The notes below the pieces were generated by a model. That model was not told the origin of the DNA. It worked only from the letters and a program-made list of their open reading frames with translations, and ran no database searches. The position numbers were made by a program, and so were the translations under genes. A stretch of 47,397 bases of DNA from Oceanibaculum pacificum (GTDB taxonomy: Bacteria > Pseudomonadota > Alphaproteobacteria > Oceanibaculales > Oceanibaculaceae). The stretch covers positions 1 through 47,397 of the forward strand of contig NZ_LPXN01000097.1 of the NCBI RefSeq assembly GCF_001618175.1, given 5' to 3'. This document shows, in pieces, positions 25,091-37,100 of the stretch. How positions within the stretch are numbered: the stretch's first letter is position 1; each line of letters begins with the position of its first letter.

Positions 25091-26514
25091 AACTTCCCCT
25101 CTGGTCCCGCCTGCGGCTCGCCCCGCGAATCGCCCTCGTTGTGTTTTGCAGCTTGATGGCGATGACCTTCGTCGACGAGGTGGCCCCGCTGGTGATCCGG
25201 CCGAGCGAAATCGTCGTGTTTCAGCGCGACTGGCTGATCGGCACGCTGCGGGATATCCGGGATCGCAGCATTGAAGCGCCTGCGGCCGAGCGAGCAGCCG
25301 TGCTGCAGGAACTGCCGGCGCGGCGCTGGCTGGACGTGACGGTGCTGGAGACGAATCCAGGCTTCCACAAACCGACGCCGAGTGGCGGCTTTACCGATCT
25401 GCGCGAGCAGATCGCCGCCACGCTCGGCCTGGAATCGCAGGATGTCGTGCTGATGGCGCGCGAGATGCACGACCCCGACCAGTCGGTGCGCTCGCTTGTC
25501 GTCATTCTGCCGGAGTTGCCGGTGACGCTGCTCAACAAGGTTGCCGATGACCAGCAGCGCAACATGATGAGCAGCGACCTGCGCATCGGCTTCCGCATCG
25601 GCCCCCAGCAATGGCTGGTCGTGACGCCCAAGAGCGACGGCATGGAAACCGCGCGGATGATCCGTAACGTATTGCTGCCGCTCGCGGCGATACTGTTCAT
25701 CATCCTGTTCTCGGTCTGGGTGGCGCGCGGCGTGGCGCGGCCGCTGGACGATCTGGCGGCGGCGGCCGAAAAGCTGGGCCGCGACCGCGAGCTTAGCCTT
25801 GTCGGCAATTTCAATGCGCCGGAGCTGCGGGCCATCGGCGAGACCTTCAACGCCATGCAGCGGCGGTTGAAGCAGTTCGTCGACGACCGCCTGCACATGA
25901 TCGCCGCCATCAGCCATGATTTGCGCACGCCGCTCACCCGGCTGCGGCTGTTCGCCGAATATGTGCCGGACCCGGACCAGCGGCGTCAGGTGCTGTCGGA
26001 TATCAAGGATATGGAGGCCATGGTCAGCGCGACGCTGACCTACGCCAGCAACCAGTTGAAGGATGAGGCGCACAGCGCCGTCGATCTGGGCTCGCTGCTG
26101 ATCAGCCTGTGCGACACCGCCGCCGATGCGGGCTGCCGCGTGACCTATGAAGGCCCCGATCATGCCGGCCTGGTCTGCCGGCCTGTGGCGATCCGCCGCG
26201 CCTTCGCCAATCTGATCGACAATGGCTGCAAGTTTGGCAGCGAGGTGAAGGTGACGCTGCGCGACACGCCGGATAGCATCGTCATCACCATCGCCGATGA
26301 CGGGCCCGGCGTTCCCGCGGCCCAGCGCGAGGAGGCTTTCCGCCCCTTTACGCGGCTGGAGGTTTCACGCAACCGCGAAACCGGCGGCACCGGCCTTGGC
26401 CTGACCATCGCGCGCGACGTGATCCTGGCCCAGGGCGGCGTCATTGAGCTGGGTGATGCACCGGCCGGCGGCCTGCTGGTCACGGTGACGCTGCGGCGGC
26501 AACAGCTCTCTTGA
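25087..26514 (+). CDS. EnvZ-like sensor histidine kinase
   Basis: The 475-aa protein has a first membrane helix at about residues 14-30, a periplasmic sensor region of roughly 165 residues, and a second helix at about 197-218. A HAMP-like linker follows, then the H-box AAISHDLRTPLTRLRL (H277), N-box FANLIDNGCKFG, G1 IADDGPGVP and G2 GGTGLGLTI. The GTG start overlaps the regulator stop, so the two form one operon and a cognate pair. The sensor region is not recognisable, so the signal is unknown; envelope stress or cationic compounds are guesses based on the mipA-lpxO neighbourhood. It ends 26 bp from the convergent CmlA-like gene, which marks the left edge of the biosynthetic cluster. Confidence 0.95.
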   Translation: MKLPLWSRLRLAPRIALVVFCSLMAMTFVDEVAPLVIRPSEIVVFQRDWLIGTLRDIRDRSIEAPAAERAAVLQELPARRWLDVTVLETNPGFHKPTPSGGFTDLREQIAATLGLESQDVVLMAREMHDPDQSVRSLVVILPELPVTLLNKVADDQQRNMMSSDLRIGFRIGPQQWLVVTPKSDGMETARMIRNVLLPLAAILFIILFSVWVARGVARPLDDLAAAAEKLGRDRELSLVGNFNAPELRAIGETFNAMQRRLKQFVDDRLHMIAAISHDLRTPLTRLRLFAEYVPDPDQRRQVLSDIKDMEAMVSATLTYASNQLKDEAHSAVDLGSLLISLCDTAADAGCRVTYEGPDHAGLVCRPVAIRRAFANLIDNGCKFGSEVKVTLRDTPDSIVITIADDGPGVPAAQREEAFRPFTRLEVSRNRETGGTGLGLTIARDVILAQGGVIELGDAPAGGLLVTVTLRRQQLS

Positions 26515-26540
26515 GGGTGTGATACGGCCCAACCGATCGA

Positions 26541-28121
26541 TCAGCTAGCCTCGGCGCGGCCATATAGACGGGCGGCGGGAATGCCGAGATCGCGGCAGAG
26601 CGCGATCAGCCGGTCGGATTCGCGCATCGGCGCGCTGTCCGGGTCGGGGGCCAGGCTGGTGATGAAGCGCAGCCAGGGTTCCAGCCCCAGCGCGTAGATG
26701 AAGACCTGCCTGGCTTGCAGGCTGCGGATCGCCGGCAGGGCGCGGGCGCTGTCCGAGCCGTCGAGCCGGCGGGACTGGTCCCGGCCGCGTTCCAGCGGCG
26801 TCGGCAGCAGGCAACCATACAGCCAGCTCATTGGCGCACCCTTGCATTCCATGCCCAGGAACAGTGTGTCGACTTGGCCGATGATGGGCCGCAGCCGGTC
26901 ATAGAGCAGCGGGTCGATATTGTTCGAATCGGCGGCGAACATCAGCCGCAGCCCGGCGGCGTCGACCAGCCAGGCCGCCTTGGCGCGAATGTCGAGATCG
27001 GCATGTTCGCCCAGGAAGGGCAGGGCGGTGATGCCGAGGTCGCCATCGCCGATCTCCTCCAGCGTCGACAGCGCGCGCACATCGGTGAAGCCGATGGCCC
27101 GCAACGCCTGTTTCAGGCAGGGGTCGACCAGGCTGCCGCCGCTGGCGGGCACCAGGATGGTGCCGATTTTCCAGCGCAGCGCCAGCAGGGTTTCCAGCAG
27201 CGCATGGTCGGCGTGATTATGGGTTATGACGACATAGTCGATCCGCTCCGGCAGGTCGGCGACCGTGAAGCGGGCGGGCTCGGCCCCGCTTTCATAGGCG
27301 ATGACCGGATCGACCAGCACGCTCTTGCCGCCCGCCGTCTCCACCAGCACGCAGGCATGGCCGAAATACCGCCAGCGGGTGATGCCGGCCGGCTTCGGCG
27401 GCGGGGGCGTCTCCAGGGTCAGCAGGCTCTCCAGCAGCGCCATCCGGTCCGGGCCGACGCCCAGCGTCTCGGCGATCCGCGATAGCGGCTGGGGCCGGGA
27501 GCGCAGCGCGCCCAGCAGATCGTAGGCCGGATCGGCGAACGGGATTTCCAGATACAGGCTGTCCGGCTGGTCCAGCCTCGGCGTGCTCATGGTGAAGGGG
27601 CGCTCGTCGCCGGTGATGCGGCGCAGCATCACGCCTTGCAGCGTCGGATCGTAGCACGGGCCGCGATACAGCAGCGCCTCGTTGACGCGGATATCGGCGG
27701 CCCCGGCCGGGGTATAGACCAGTTCCACCGCGCCGCGCAGCGCTTCCGGCAATTCCGCGTAGAGCGGCCCCAGGCCATGGCCGTCCGCCCTGGCCGCCAG
27801 CAGCTTCCAGGCGGCGTTCAGCGCCTCCGCCAACGCCAGGCCCGGGGCTTGGCGCTGTCGGGTCCAGGCGATCAGCGCGCGAATCTCCTCGATCCTGCCG
27901 CCGGCCAGATCGATGAAAGGCCCGCCGGCCAGCGCCGGATCGCGCAGCGCCGCCATATGAAGCTGCGGCATGGCGACATAGGATTCCATCGCCTTCAGAT
28001 GGCGGTTGGCGGCGTTCAGCGCCGCCGTGGCCGGGGAGACAAGATGCGGCCAGGCATGCCAGCGCGCGATCAGCGGCTCTACCGCAACATCGGGGCGCAG
28101 ACAGTAAAGCGGGGCGGTCAT
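26541..28121 (-). CDS. CmlA-type diiron beta-hydroxylase (metallo-beta-lactamase fold)
   Basis: The 526-aa length matches CmlA of chloramphenicol synthesis. The N-terminal domain has the family segments EPLIARWHAWPHLVSPATAA, RHLKAMESYV and GGPFIDL, and the C-terminal half is a metallo-beta-lactamase fold beginning RWRYFGHACVLVETAGG. The metal motif is H301-N-H303-A-D305-H306, then E372 in FLGEHADLD, D398 in FAADSNN and E425 in GMECKGAP. The order and spacing match the CmlA diiron ligands as I recall them. CmlA hydroxylates the beta-carbon of an aromatic amino acid held on a peptidyl carrier protein. This gene overlaps the megasynthase stop by 4 bp, so it belongs to the operon. The likely target is the Phe loaded by the last adenylation domain. 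Confidence 0.85.
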   Translation of the reverse strand: MTAPLYCLRPDVAVEPLIARWHAWPHLVSPATAALNAANRHLKAMESYVAMPQLHMAALRDPALAGGPFIDLAGGRIEEIRALIAWTRQRQAPGLALAEALNAAWKLLAARADGHGLGPLYAELPEALRGAVELVYTPAGAADIRVNEALLYRGPCYDPTLQGVMLRRITGDERPFTMSTPRLDQPDSLYLEIPFADPAYDLLGALRSRPQPLSRIAETLGVGPDRMALLESLLTLETPPPPKPAGITRWRYFGHACVLVETAGGKSVLVDPVIAYESGAEPARFTVADLPERIDYVVITHNHADHALLETLLALRWKIGTILVPASGGSLVDPCLKQALRAIGFTDVRALSTLEEIGDGDLGITALPFLGEHADLDIRAKAAWLVDAAGLRLMFAADSNNIDPLLYDRLRPIIGQVDTLFLGMECKGAPMSWLYGCLLPTPLERGRDQSRRLDGSDSARALPAIRSLQARQVFIYALGLEPWLRFITSLAPDPDSAPMRESDRLIALCRDLGIPAARLYGRAEAS

Positions 28122-31100
28122 GAGGCTTCCCGCGTCACGGTGATCTTGCCGCGCAAATGGCCGGCGAGCCGGCGCGGGGTGGGATGGTCGAAGATGACGG
28201 CAATGCCCAGCGGCAGCCCGAAACGCTCGCGCAGCCTGCCAATGACCCGCATCGCCAGCAGCGAATGGCCGCCGCGCTCGAAGAAGCTGTCGTCGCCGCC
28301 CAGATCGGGATCGTCCAGCACCTGCCGGAAGGCGGCGGTCAGTTCGGCGACCAGCGGGTCGGCTTCGGCGTCGACGACCGGCAGCATGGGGGCAGGCTGG
28401 TCCAGGGGTTGCCGGCGCGGCGGCGGCGTCTCGAAATGGCTGGCGGCTTGGTTTATCAGCGCCGGCAGGTCACGCACCGAGACGGCGACCCGGCGATGAT
28501 CGGCCGCCAGAATGCGGCGCAGAACGGCAGCCCCTTCCCGCGCGGTCAGCCCGGTCTCCGGGATCGGCGGGGCGACGCCCCAGTTTTTATGCGCTTCCAC
28601 CGTCATGCCGGCCTCGACCCAATCGTCCCAATTGATGGCGACGGCCCGCCATCCGGTGCGCCGGGCGATGGCAGCGGCGGCGAGGTCGAGATAATCGTTG
28701 GCGGCGGCATAGGCCACCTGGCCGAACTTGGCGCCAGGCAGGAAGGAGCCCAGCGTCGAGCACAGCGCCAGGAAGTCGAGCGGCTGGCCGGAAAGCGCGT
28801 CCACCAGAGCGCGGGTGCCGGCGATCTTCGGGGCCAGCACGGTTTCCGTCTGCGCGCGGGTGCGGTTCTGCACGATGCCGGCCTGGTCGGCCAGGCCGGC
28901 GGCATGCACCGCGCCAGTGATCGGCCCGAAACGCGCCACCGCTTCCCGCACAGTGGTGGCCAGCGCTTTGGGATCCGAAAGGTCGGGCGCGGCGGTCATC
29001 ACCTGCGCCCCCAGCGCCTCCAGCTCGCGCACTAGGCGGAGCCGAGGTGCGACCGGATCGTCCGCCGCGATCAGCCCGTCCCACGCCGCCGGTTCGGGAA
29101 GCGGGCGACGGCCCAGGAGGATCAGCCGCATGCCGGGTTCGCGCGCCATGTCGCGGGCGATGGCGGTGCCCACGCCGCCGAAACCGCCGGTGATCAGAAT
29201 GACGGATTCGCGGCGCAGAGCCACTGGCTGCGCCGACAGCGGCAGGGGGGCAACCGTTTGCCGCCATCGCATGCCGTCGCGCAGGGCGATTGCCGTGTCG
29301 GCGGGCAGCAGCGCCAGCTCCCGCATCAGCATCTCGGCCATCGCTTCGGCCGGGGCGGGGTCGAGATCGAGGATTCGCACCGTGACATCCGGATATTCGA
29401 ACGGCAGCACCTTGGCCGCCCCCACGGCGGCGGCCACGTCCGGGCGCAGCGCTTCCGCGCCGGTCACGTCGGCGGCGCCGATGGTGGCGATATCCAGTCG
29501 CAGGGCAGCCCCCGGCAGCACCGAACCGATCCCCTGCATCAGCGCCAGCAAATCGTGCAGGCCGCGTTCTTCCAGCGTTTCCGGCGCGGCCTCGTCGAGC
29601 GTGCGGAGATGCAGGATGCGGCGCGGCGGCGTGTGCTCGGCTTGCAGCAGCGCACGGTAATCCGCTTCCTCACCGCCCTCGACCAGGCGAACGGCCTCGC
29701 CGGCGGCTTGCAGCCGGGCCGCCAGGGCAGCGCCGACGCCGCCGCTATCGGCCAGGATCAGCCAGGGGCCGGCCAGATCGGCCGCTGCGGTCTCGGCGGC
29801 GATCCAGCCGGGCCGGTAGAACCATTCCGACTGAGAAGGACGTTTGCCGGCCGGGGCCGGCTTTGGCGTCGCCTCGGGCTTTTTTTCAGGCCGGTAGGGC
29901 CGGCGCTCGAATGGGTAGAGCGGCAGCTCGACCCGGCGGCGCGGGTGCGGATGCAGCGCCGGCCAGTCGATCGTCACGCCCTCCAGCCACAGCCCGGATG
30001 CGGCGGCGGCAAGGCGCGTGCCGCCCGGCGGTGTCTCGGCTGCCGGGGCGAGGCTCGGCAGCGCGGTCATGCCGCCCGCTCGGGCGAGGGCGCTCAGGCT
30101 CTGGCCGGGGCCGCATTCCACCGCCAGGTCGATGCCGGCCTGGCGCAGGGTGACGAGGCCATCGGCGAAGCGCACCGGGGCCAGCAGGTGGCGCGCCCAA
30201 TAGGCCGGGTCGGTCGCCTCCGCCGGGGTGATCCAGCTGCCGGTGACATTGGAGATGAAAGGCTGGCACGGCGCTTTCGGCCGGAAGCGGGCGACCGCCT
30301 CGGCCAGCGCCTCGGCCGCCGGGGCCAGCATCGGCGAATGGAAGGCGTGCGAGGTTTGCAGCCGGCGGCCGGGACGGCCCAGCCGCTCCAACCGTTCCTC
30401 CAGCGCGGCTATGGCCGGCTCGGGACCGGAGACGACGCAGCTTCGCGCGCCATTCACCGCGGCCAGGGCAAGCGCCCCGCCGCTATCCGCCAGCAGCGCC
30501 AGCGTTTCGGCCTCGCTTTCGCCCAGCGCCAGCATGGCACCGCCGGGCAGGGCCGCGACCAGCCGGCCGCGCTCGACCACCAGCGCCAGGGCGTCCTCGA
30601 CCGTGAAGACGCCGGCCAGGCAGGCCGCCGCATATTCGCCGACCGAGTGGCCCAGCATGCCCTCCACCGGCAGGCCCAGCGCCTGCCAGTGCCGCGCCAG
30701 CGCCAGGCTGACGGCGAAGATTGCCGGCTGGGCGATCTCGGTGCGGCGCAGGGTCTCTGCGTCCGGTTCCACGGGGCCGTAGAGCATCTCGCTCAGCGAC
30801 AGGCCGAGCATCGGGTTCAACCTGTCCGACAGGGCGTCGAATTCGCGCCGGTAGATGCCGTTTTCGGCATGGAGCGCCTGGCCCATGCGCGGATGCTGGC
30901 TGCCCTGGCCGGGCAGCAGCAGGGCGATGGCCGGCGGTTGCGCCGGTGCCCGCCTGGCTTCCTCTGGCGCTTCCAGCAGGGCGATGGCCTCGGCCGTGCC
31001 GCGCGCCACCACGGCGCGGCGATGGCGCAGGGCAGCCCGCCCGCATTGCAGGGTGAAGGCGACATCCTCCAGCCGGTCCGCCGGATGCGCCCGCAGATGC

Positions 31101-34100
31101 GCAGCCAGCAGGGCGGCCTGCGCTTGCAGCGCAGTCTTCGTCTGGGCCGACAGCAGTAGGGCCTGCGGCGTGGAGCCGATGGAGGCCGGCGCTTGCGACG
31201 TCGGCGGGGCGGCTTCCAGGATCACATGGGCGTTGGTGCCGCCGATGCCGAAGGAGCTGACGCCGGCGCGCGCCGGCCGGTCGGCGCCAGAAGGCCAAGG
31301 ACGCGGCCAGGGACGGGGCCGGTCGACCAGTTCGAACGGCCCAGCGGCGAAGTTGATACGCGGGTTGGCTGGCTGGCTGTGCAGGCTGGGCGGCAATTGG
31401 CCGTGATGCAGCGCCAGCACCGTCTTGATCAGCCCGGCGATGCCGGCCGCCGCGTCGGCATGGCCGATATTGCTCTTCACCGAGCCGAGCAGCAGCGGCG
31501 TGGCGCGGCCGCCATAGACCTGCGCCAGGGCCGTCGCCTCCGCCGGGTCGCCCAGTGCCGTGGCGGTGCCGTGCGCCTCGACATAGTCGATGTCCGCCGG
31601 ATCGAGGCCGGCCGAGTCGAGGGCAAGCCGGATGACCGCCGCCTGGCCGGCGACGCCCGGCGTGGTGAAGCCCATCTTGCGCGCGCCGTCATTATTGATC
31701 GCGGCCCCGCGAATCACCGCCAGCACCCGGTCGCCATCGGCCTGGGCGCGTGACAGCGGCTTCAGCAGCACCAGCCCGACGCCGGAACCCGGCACGGTGC
31801 CGGCGGCATCCGCCGCGAAGCTGCGGCAATGGCCGTCGGGCGATAGGATCATGTCCGGCTCGTGCAGATAGCCGCGCCCCTGCGGGAAGCGGATCGAGAC
31901 GCCGCCGGCCAGCGCCATGTCGCAGCGCCCGGCCCGCAGCGCCTCCACCGCCATGGCGACGGCGACCAGCGAGGTCGAGCAGGCGGTCTGCACGGCGACC
32001 GCCGGGCCGGTCAGATCCAGCCGGTAGGCGGTCTGCGTGGCCAGGAAATCCTTGTCGTTGCCGGTGATCAGGTGAAAGCCGCTCGACCCCTCAAGGCTCT
32101 CGCCGGCCGGCAACAGCATTTCGCGCAGCCAGGTATTGTGGCCGCTGCCGGCGAACAGGCCGACGACATCGCGGGTGGCGCCCGGCGCATAGCCGGCATT
32201 CTCCAGCGCGTGCCAGGCGCATTCCAGGAACACGCGGTGCTGCGGGTCGAGCACCAGCGCGTCGCGCGGCCCCAGGCCAAATACGGCGGGGTCGAAGCCA
32301 TCCGCCTCGTCCAGCAGGCCGCCGGCGGGCACGAAGGCGGGATTGTCGATGATTTCCTCCGGCACGCCCGCCTGGCGCAGCGTGTCACGGTCGAGGCGGG
32401 CGATGCCTTCGCGGCCCTCGATCAGCAATCGCCAGAACGCGTCCAGATCCGCCGCCCCGGGGAAGCGGCCCGCCATGCCGACCACGGCGATGGGATCACC
32501 GGCCGTCTTGGGGGGCGGCGGGGGCTCGGGTGCAGGGGCAGGTTCTGCCGCCTCGGCCGGCTTGGTCGCGGCGCCTTGCGCCAGCATGTGCCGGGTCAGC
32601 GCGCGTAGCGTGGGATGGGCGAACAGCACGGCCATCGGCACGGCGATGGCGAAATCCCGCTTGATCAGGCCCTGCACCTGCACCAGCAGCAGCGAATGGC
32701 CGCCCAGATCGAAGAAATTATCGTCCGGGCCGACGCTCGGCCGGCCCAGCACGTCGCACCACAGCGCCGCCAGCCGTTGCGCCACGTCAGGTGCGCCGTT
32801 ATCGCCGGGACGGGCGGCCGAGGGCTGTTGCGTCCCATCCTCCGCCGCGGGCGCGGCGGAATCGGGCAAGGCGGCCCAGTCGATCTTGCCGTTGCGGGTC
32901 AAGGGCACGGCGTCGAGCGCCAGCAGCTGGGCGGGCACCATATGGCCGGGCAGGGCGGTCTTCAGCGCCGTGCGCAGCCCGTCCAGATCCAGGGCGACGC
33001 CCGGCTTCGGCAGCGCCCAGGCAAGCAGCCTGTCGTCGCGCACCGCGACCAGCGCCTGCGCAATGCCGGGCTGGGCGGCGATGGCGGCCTCGATCTCGCC
33101 CGGCTCGATGCGGAATCCGCGCAGCTTCACCTGCCGGTCGATGCGACCGAGGAAGATCAGCGCCCCGTCGGGCCGCAGCCTGACCCGATCGCCCGTGCGG
33201 TAGAGGCGCGTGCCGGGCGGGCCGAAGCGGTCGGGTACGAAGCGTTCGGCGGTCAGTTCCGGCCGGCCGATATAGCCCAGCGCCACGCCCGCCCCGCCGA
33301 CGAGCAACTCGCCCGTGCCGCCGGGCGGCACCGGCTCCATCCGGTCGTCGACCACATGGGCGGAGACGTTGGGCAGTGGCCAGCCGATGGGCAGCGTCTG
33401 CCCGTTGCCGCCGCCCTCGAAGATGGTGGCGCAGACCGTCGCCTCGCTGGGGCCATAGGCGTTGAAGAAGCGCCGGCCGCCGACCCAGCGCTGTGCCAAT
33501 GCCGGCGGACAGGCCTCCCCGGCGACCGCGAGGATGCGCAGATCGGGATAGGCTCCTTCCGGGATCACCGCCAGCAGGGAGGGCGGCAGGGTGGCCGCCG
33601 TGATGCGGTGCTGGCGCAGATAGGCGCCCAGCTCCGGCCCGGCCAGCGCGTCTTCCCTGCTCGGCAGGTGCAGCGCCGCGCCCGCGCCCAGCGCCATGAC
33701 GATCTCCCACACCGAGGCGTCGAAGGAGAGCGAGGCGAATTGCAGCACCCGGTCGCCGGGCTGCAAGCCGAACAGCGCGCGCTGGGCGGCGATCAGCGCC
33801 CGCAGGCCCCGGTGTGGCGACAACACGCCCTTCGGCTGGCCGGTGGAGCCGGAGGTGTAGATCACATAGGCCGGACTTTCCGGATCGACCGGCGGCGGGC
33901 TCCAGGGCAGCGGCGCATCGGCGTCGGCCCCATCCAGCAGCAGCACCGGCATGTCCGGGCGCAGCGGCAGGCGGGGCAGGTAAGCGCCGTCGGTCAGCAC
34001 CAGGTCGGCGGCGCTATCCTCCAGGACGAAGCGCAGCCTTTCCTGCGGATAGGCGATATCGAGCGGCACCACAGCCCCGCCGGCTTTCAGGATGGCCATG

Positions 34101-37100
34101 AAGCCGACCACCAGGGCGCTCGAACGCGGAGCCGCGAGCACGATCCGGCTGCCCGGGCCGATGCCGGCGGCGGCCAGGCGCGCCGCCAGCGCGTCGCTGC
34201 GCTCCGCCAGGGCGCGGTAGGTGAGGGTGCCGTCCTGCGACACGACCGCCGGCGCGCCGGGCGCGATCTGCGCCCATTCGCCCAGTATCTCATGCGCCAG
34301 CGCGGGCGGCACCGGCACAGGCCGGCCGCGGCCCAGGGCGAGCAGCCTGTCGCGCTCCGCAGTGTCGTGGAGCGGGATGGAATCGAGCCTGGCGGCCGGA
34401 TCGTCGGCCATCGCCAGCAGGGTATGCCGCAGATGGCCGAGCAATTGCCGCGCCGTCGCCTGTCCGAGCCGGCGGGGATCGTAGACCATCGCCAGCCGGC
34501 AGGACTCATCCTCCGCGCCGCCCCATTCGGCAACCAGCGTCAGGGGGAAATTGGTCGCCTCCGCCACCTGCGCCAGCGCGATCTCGACAGCGCCGGCCTG
34601 CAGCCGTTTCGGCCGGGGATAGTTCTGGATCAGCACCAGGCTGTCGAACGGCATGTCGCCGGCCGACAGGCCGGCGGCGGCGAGCGCGTCGGGTAGCGGC
34701 GTGGCGGCGAACGCCTCGCGCGCCTCCGCCCGCTCCGCGATCTCGCCCAGAAAGGCGGTGACCGGCATGTCGCCGGGCAGGCTGACCCGCACCGGCACCG
34801 TGTTGATCAGCATGCCGACCATGTTTTCGATGCCGTCGACGGGGGCCGAACGCCCGGAGACGGTCAGGCCGAACGCAACCTCGCTAAGCCCCGTATAGCG
34901 GCGCAGCAGCAGGGCCCAGGCGCCCTGGAGGACGCTGCCCACGGTAACGCCGCTGGCGCGGGCCAGCCGCTCTATGCCGCGCGTTTCCGCCGCCGATAGC
35001 GGCAGGGCAGCATGCGGCGCGGCGGTTTCCGCCGCTTCCGGCGTCAGGCCCGGCCCGGCGAGCAGGCTGGGTTCGGAAAGCGGGCGCAATTCGTCGCGCC
35101 AGAAAGCGGCCGCCGCGTCCCTGTCGCTCTCCTGCAGCCAGTCCAGATAGCGGGCGAAGTCAGGAGCGGGGGCAAGGCCGGCGGGCGCGCCGCCGGCAGC
35201 CTCGCGATAGAGGGCGCAAAGCTCCGTCATCAATACCGAGACCGACCAGCCATCCATCAGCAGATGATGCGCGCTCCATACCAGTTCGTGCCTTGCCTCG
35301 CCGCTGCGGACCAGGTGCAGGCGCATCAGCGGCGGCCGGGCAAGGTCGAAGCCGGTGGCGCGGTCGGCGGCCATCAGGCTATGCAGGCGGCCGGCCAGGG
35401 CGGTTTCGTCCAGCTCGCGCCAGTCGAGATCGCGCCATTCCGGTGCGGCGGAGTCATGGATCAGTTGCAGCGCCTCGCCGTCCGCGCCGAAGCCGAAGCT
35501 GGCGCGCAAGGCCGGGTGCCGGGCGGATAGCCTCTCCCAGGCGGTCCGCATCGCCGCCGCGTCCAGCGGGCCGTGCAGGGTGAGGCGAAGCTGGTCGAAA
35601 TAAGTCTCCGGTTCGCGCAGGCTGTGCAGCAGGATGCCGTGCTGCAACGGCGTCAGCGGCAGCAGCGCCTCCACGTCCGGCGGCATCTCTAGACCGGCCT
35701 GGGACGCGCGCGCCGCGCGGGCGATGTCGGCCAGCGCCTCGGCGATATCGTCCAGAAGCTGTTTTGCCGCCGCATCGCATCCGGCCGCGCCGGGATAGCT
35801 CAGTTCCATCCGCAGGCGGCCCTCGACCGCGCCGGCATTCAGCTCCAGCAGATGCGGGCGTTGCATGTCGGGCGCTATGGTCGGGCCGCAGGGCTCATCG
35901 ACCGGCCGGAACGGCTCTTCTTCCCATCCGGTCAGCGTGCCGACGAAATTCAGCAGAATTTCGGCCGGCGGCAATGCGCCCAGCACCGCGCCCGCAGCAC
36001 CGTCGACGACATGGCGCAGCAGGCCGAATCCCAACCCGTCGAGCGGGCTTTCGGCCACAGCCTTGCCGGCCGCGCGCAGCAGGGCGGTTGGGTCATCCGT
36101 CTCCGCCTCCAGCAGCAGTGGCAGCACGGCGGTGAACCAGCCGACCGTGCGCGACAAATCGAGATCCTCGAACGGGCCGACCCGGCCATTGCGTTCGAGA
36201 TCGATGCGCAGCCGGCGGCCGCCGCGCCGATGCAGGGCCAGCAGCAGGGCGGCCAATATCACCGTATCGGGCCGTACGCCGAACGCCGCCGGGGCCGCGC
36301 GCAAGACGCCGGCGGTGACGTGCCGCTTCAGCGTCAGCCGTGTGGCGGCGACGTCATGCTCCATCCCCGGCGCGTCGCCGGCCTGCGGCAGCAGCCGGTC
36401 GGCCGGATGGCCCAGCAGGCCGATCCAGTAGGGCAGATCGCCGATATCGCCGCGCTCGGCAAGCCCTCGCAGCCGTTCGGCCCATAGCCGGAAAGAGGTG
36501 GGCGCGCGCCGCAGGCGCGGCGGCCGGCCCTGGCGCGCTGCCTCGTAGGCCGCCTGCAGATCGTCGAGCAGCGCGCTCCAGGACAGCACGTCGATGCAGA
36601 GATGATGGATGGTCAGCATCAGCCGGGCCTCGTCCGGCAGCAGGATGGCGGCCAGGTTGCGGCCCTGCGCCGGGTCCAGGCTGCGCTGCGCGCCGGCGAA
36701 GTACTCGGCCTTGCGCCGGGCGCGATCCTCCGGCGACAGGCCGGCCAGGTCGAGGATCGCCAGCACGGGCGGCTCACCCTTCTCCGGGATCGTGTAGTCG
36801 ACCGCGCCCGCCTCGCGCCGGGCGACCAGGCGCAGCATGTCGTGGCAATCGACCAGCGCGGTCAGCGCGGCCTCCAGCGCCGCCTTGTCGACCGGCTGCG
36901 GCAGCGCCAGCATGACGGCCTGATTGAAATGCCGCCAATTGCCGGTCATCTGCTCGCCGAACCAGGCATAGATCGGCGTCAGGGGCAGGGGGCCGGCGCC
37001 GGACGGGCCTTCCGGCTCCTGCTGCAATGGCTGCGCGGCGGCGGCGATGGCGGCGACGGTCTGGTGCTGGAAGATCGACCGCGCGGTCAGCGCCAGCCCG

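Noticed and set aside
26541..28121. Annotation as a generic beta-lactamase or UlaG-like hydrolase
   Set aside because: The CmlA-type N-terminal domain and the Glu ligand in FLGEHADLD indicate the diiron hydroxylase family instead.
28118..32500. Possible DH or ER domain in the PKS part
   Set aside because: The span between AT and KR holds only the KR structural subdomain; no DH HxxxGxxxxP or ER nucleotide motif is visible.
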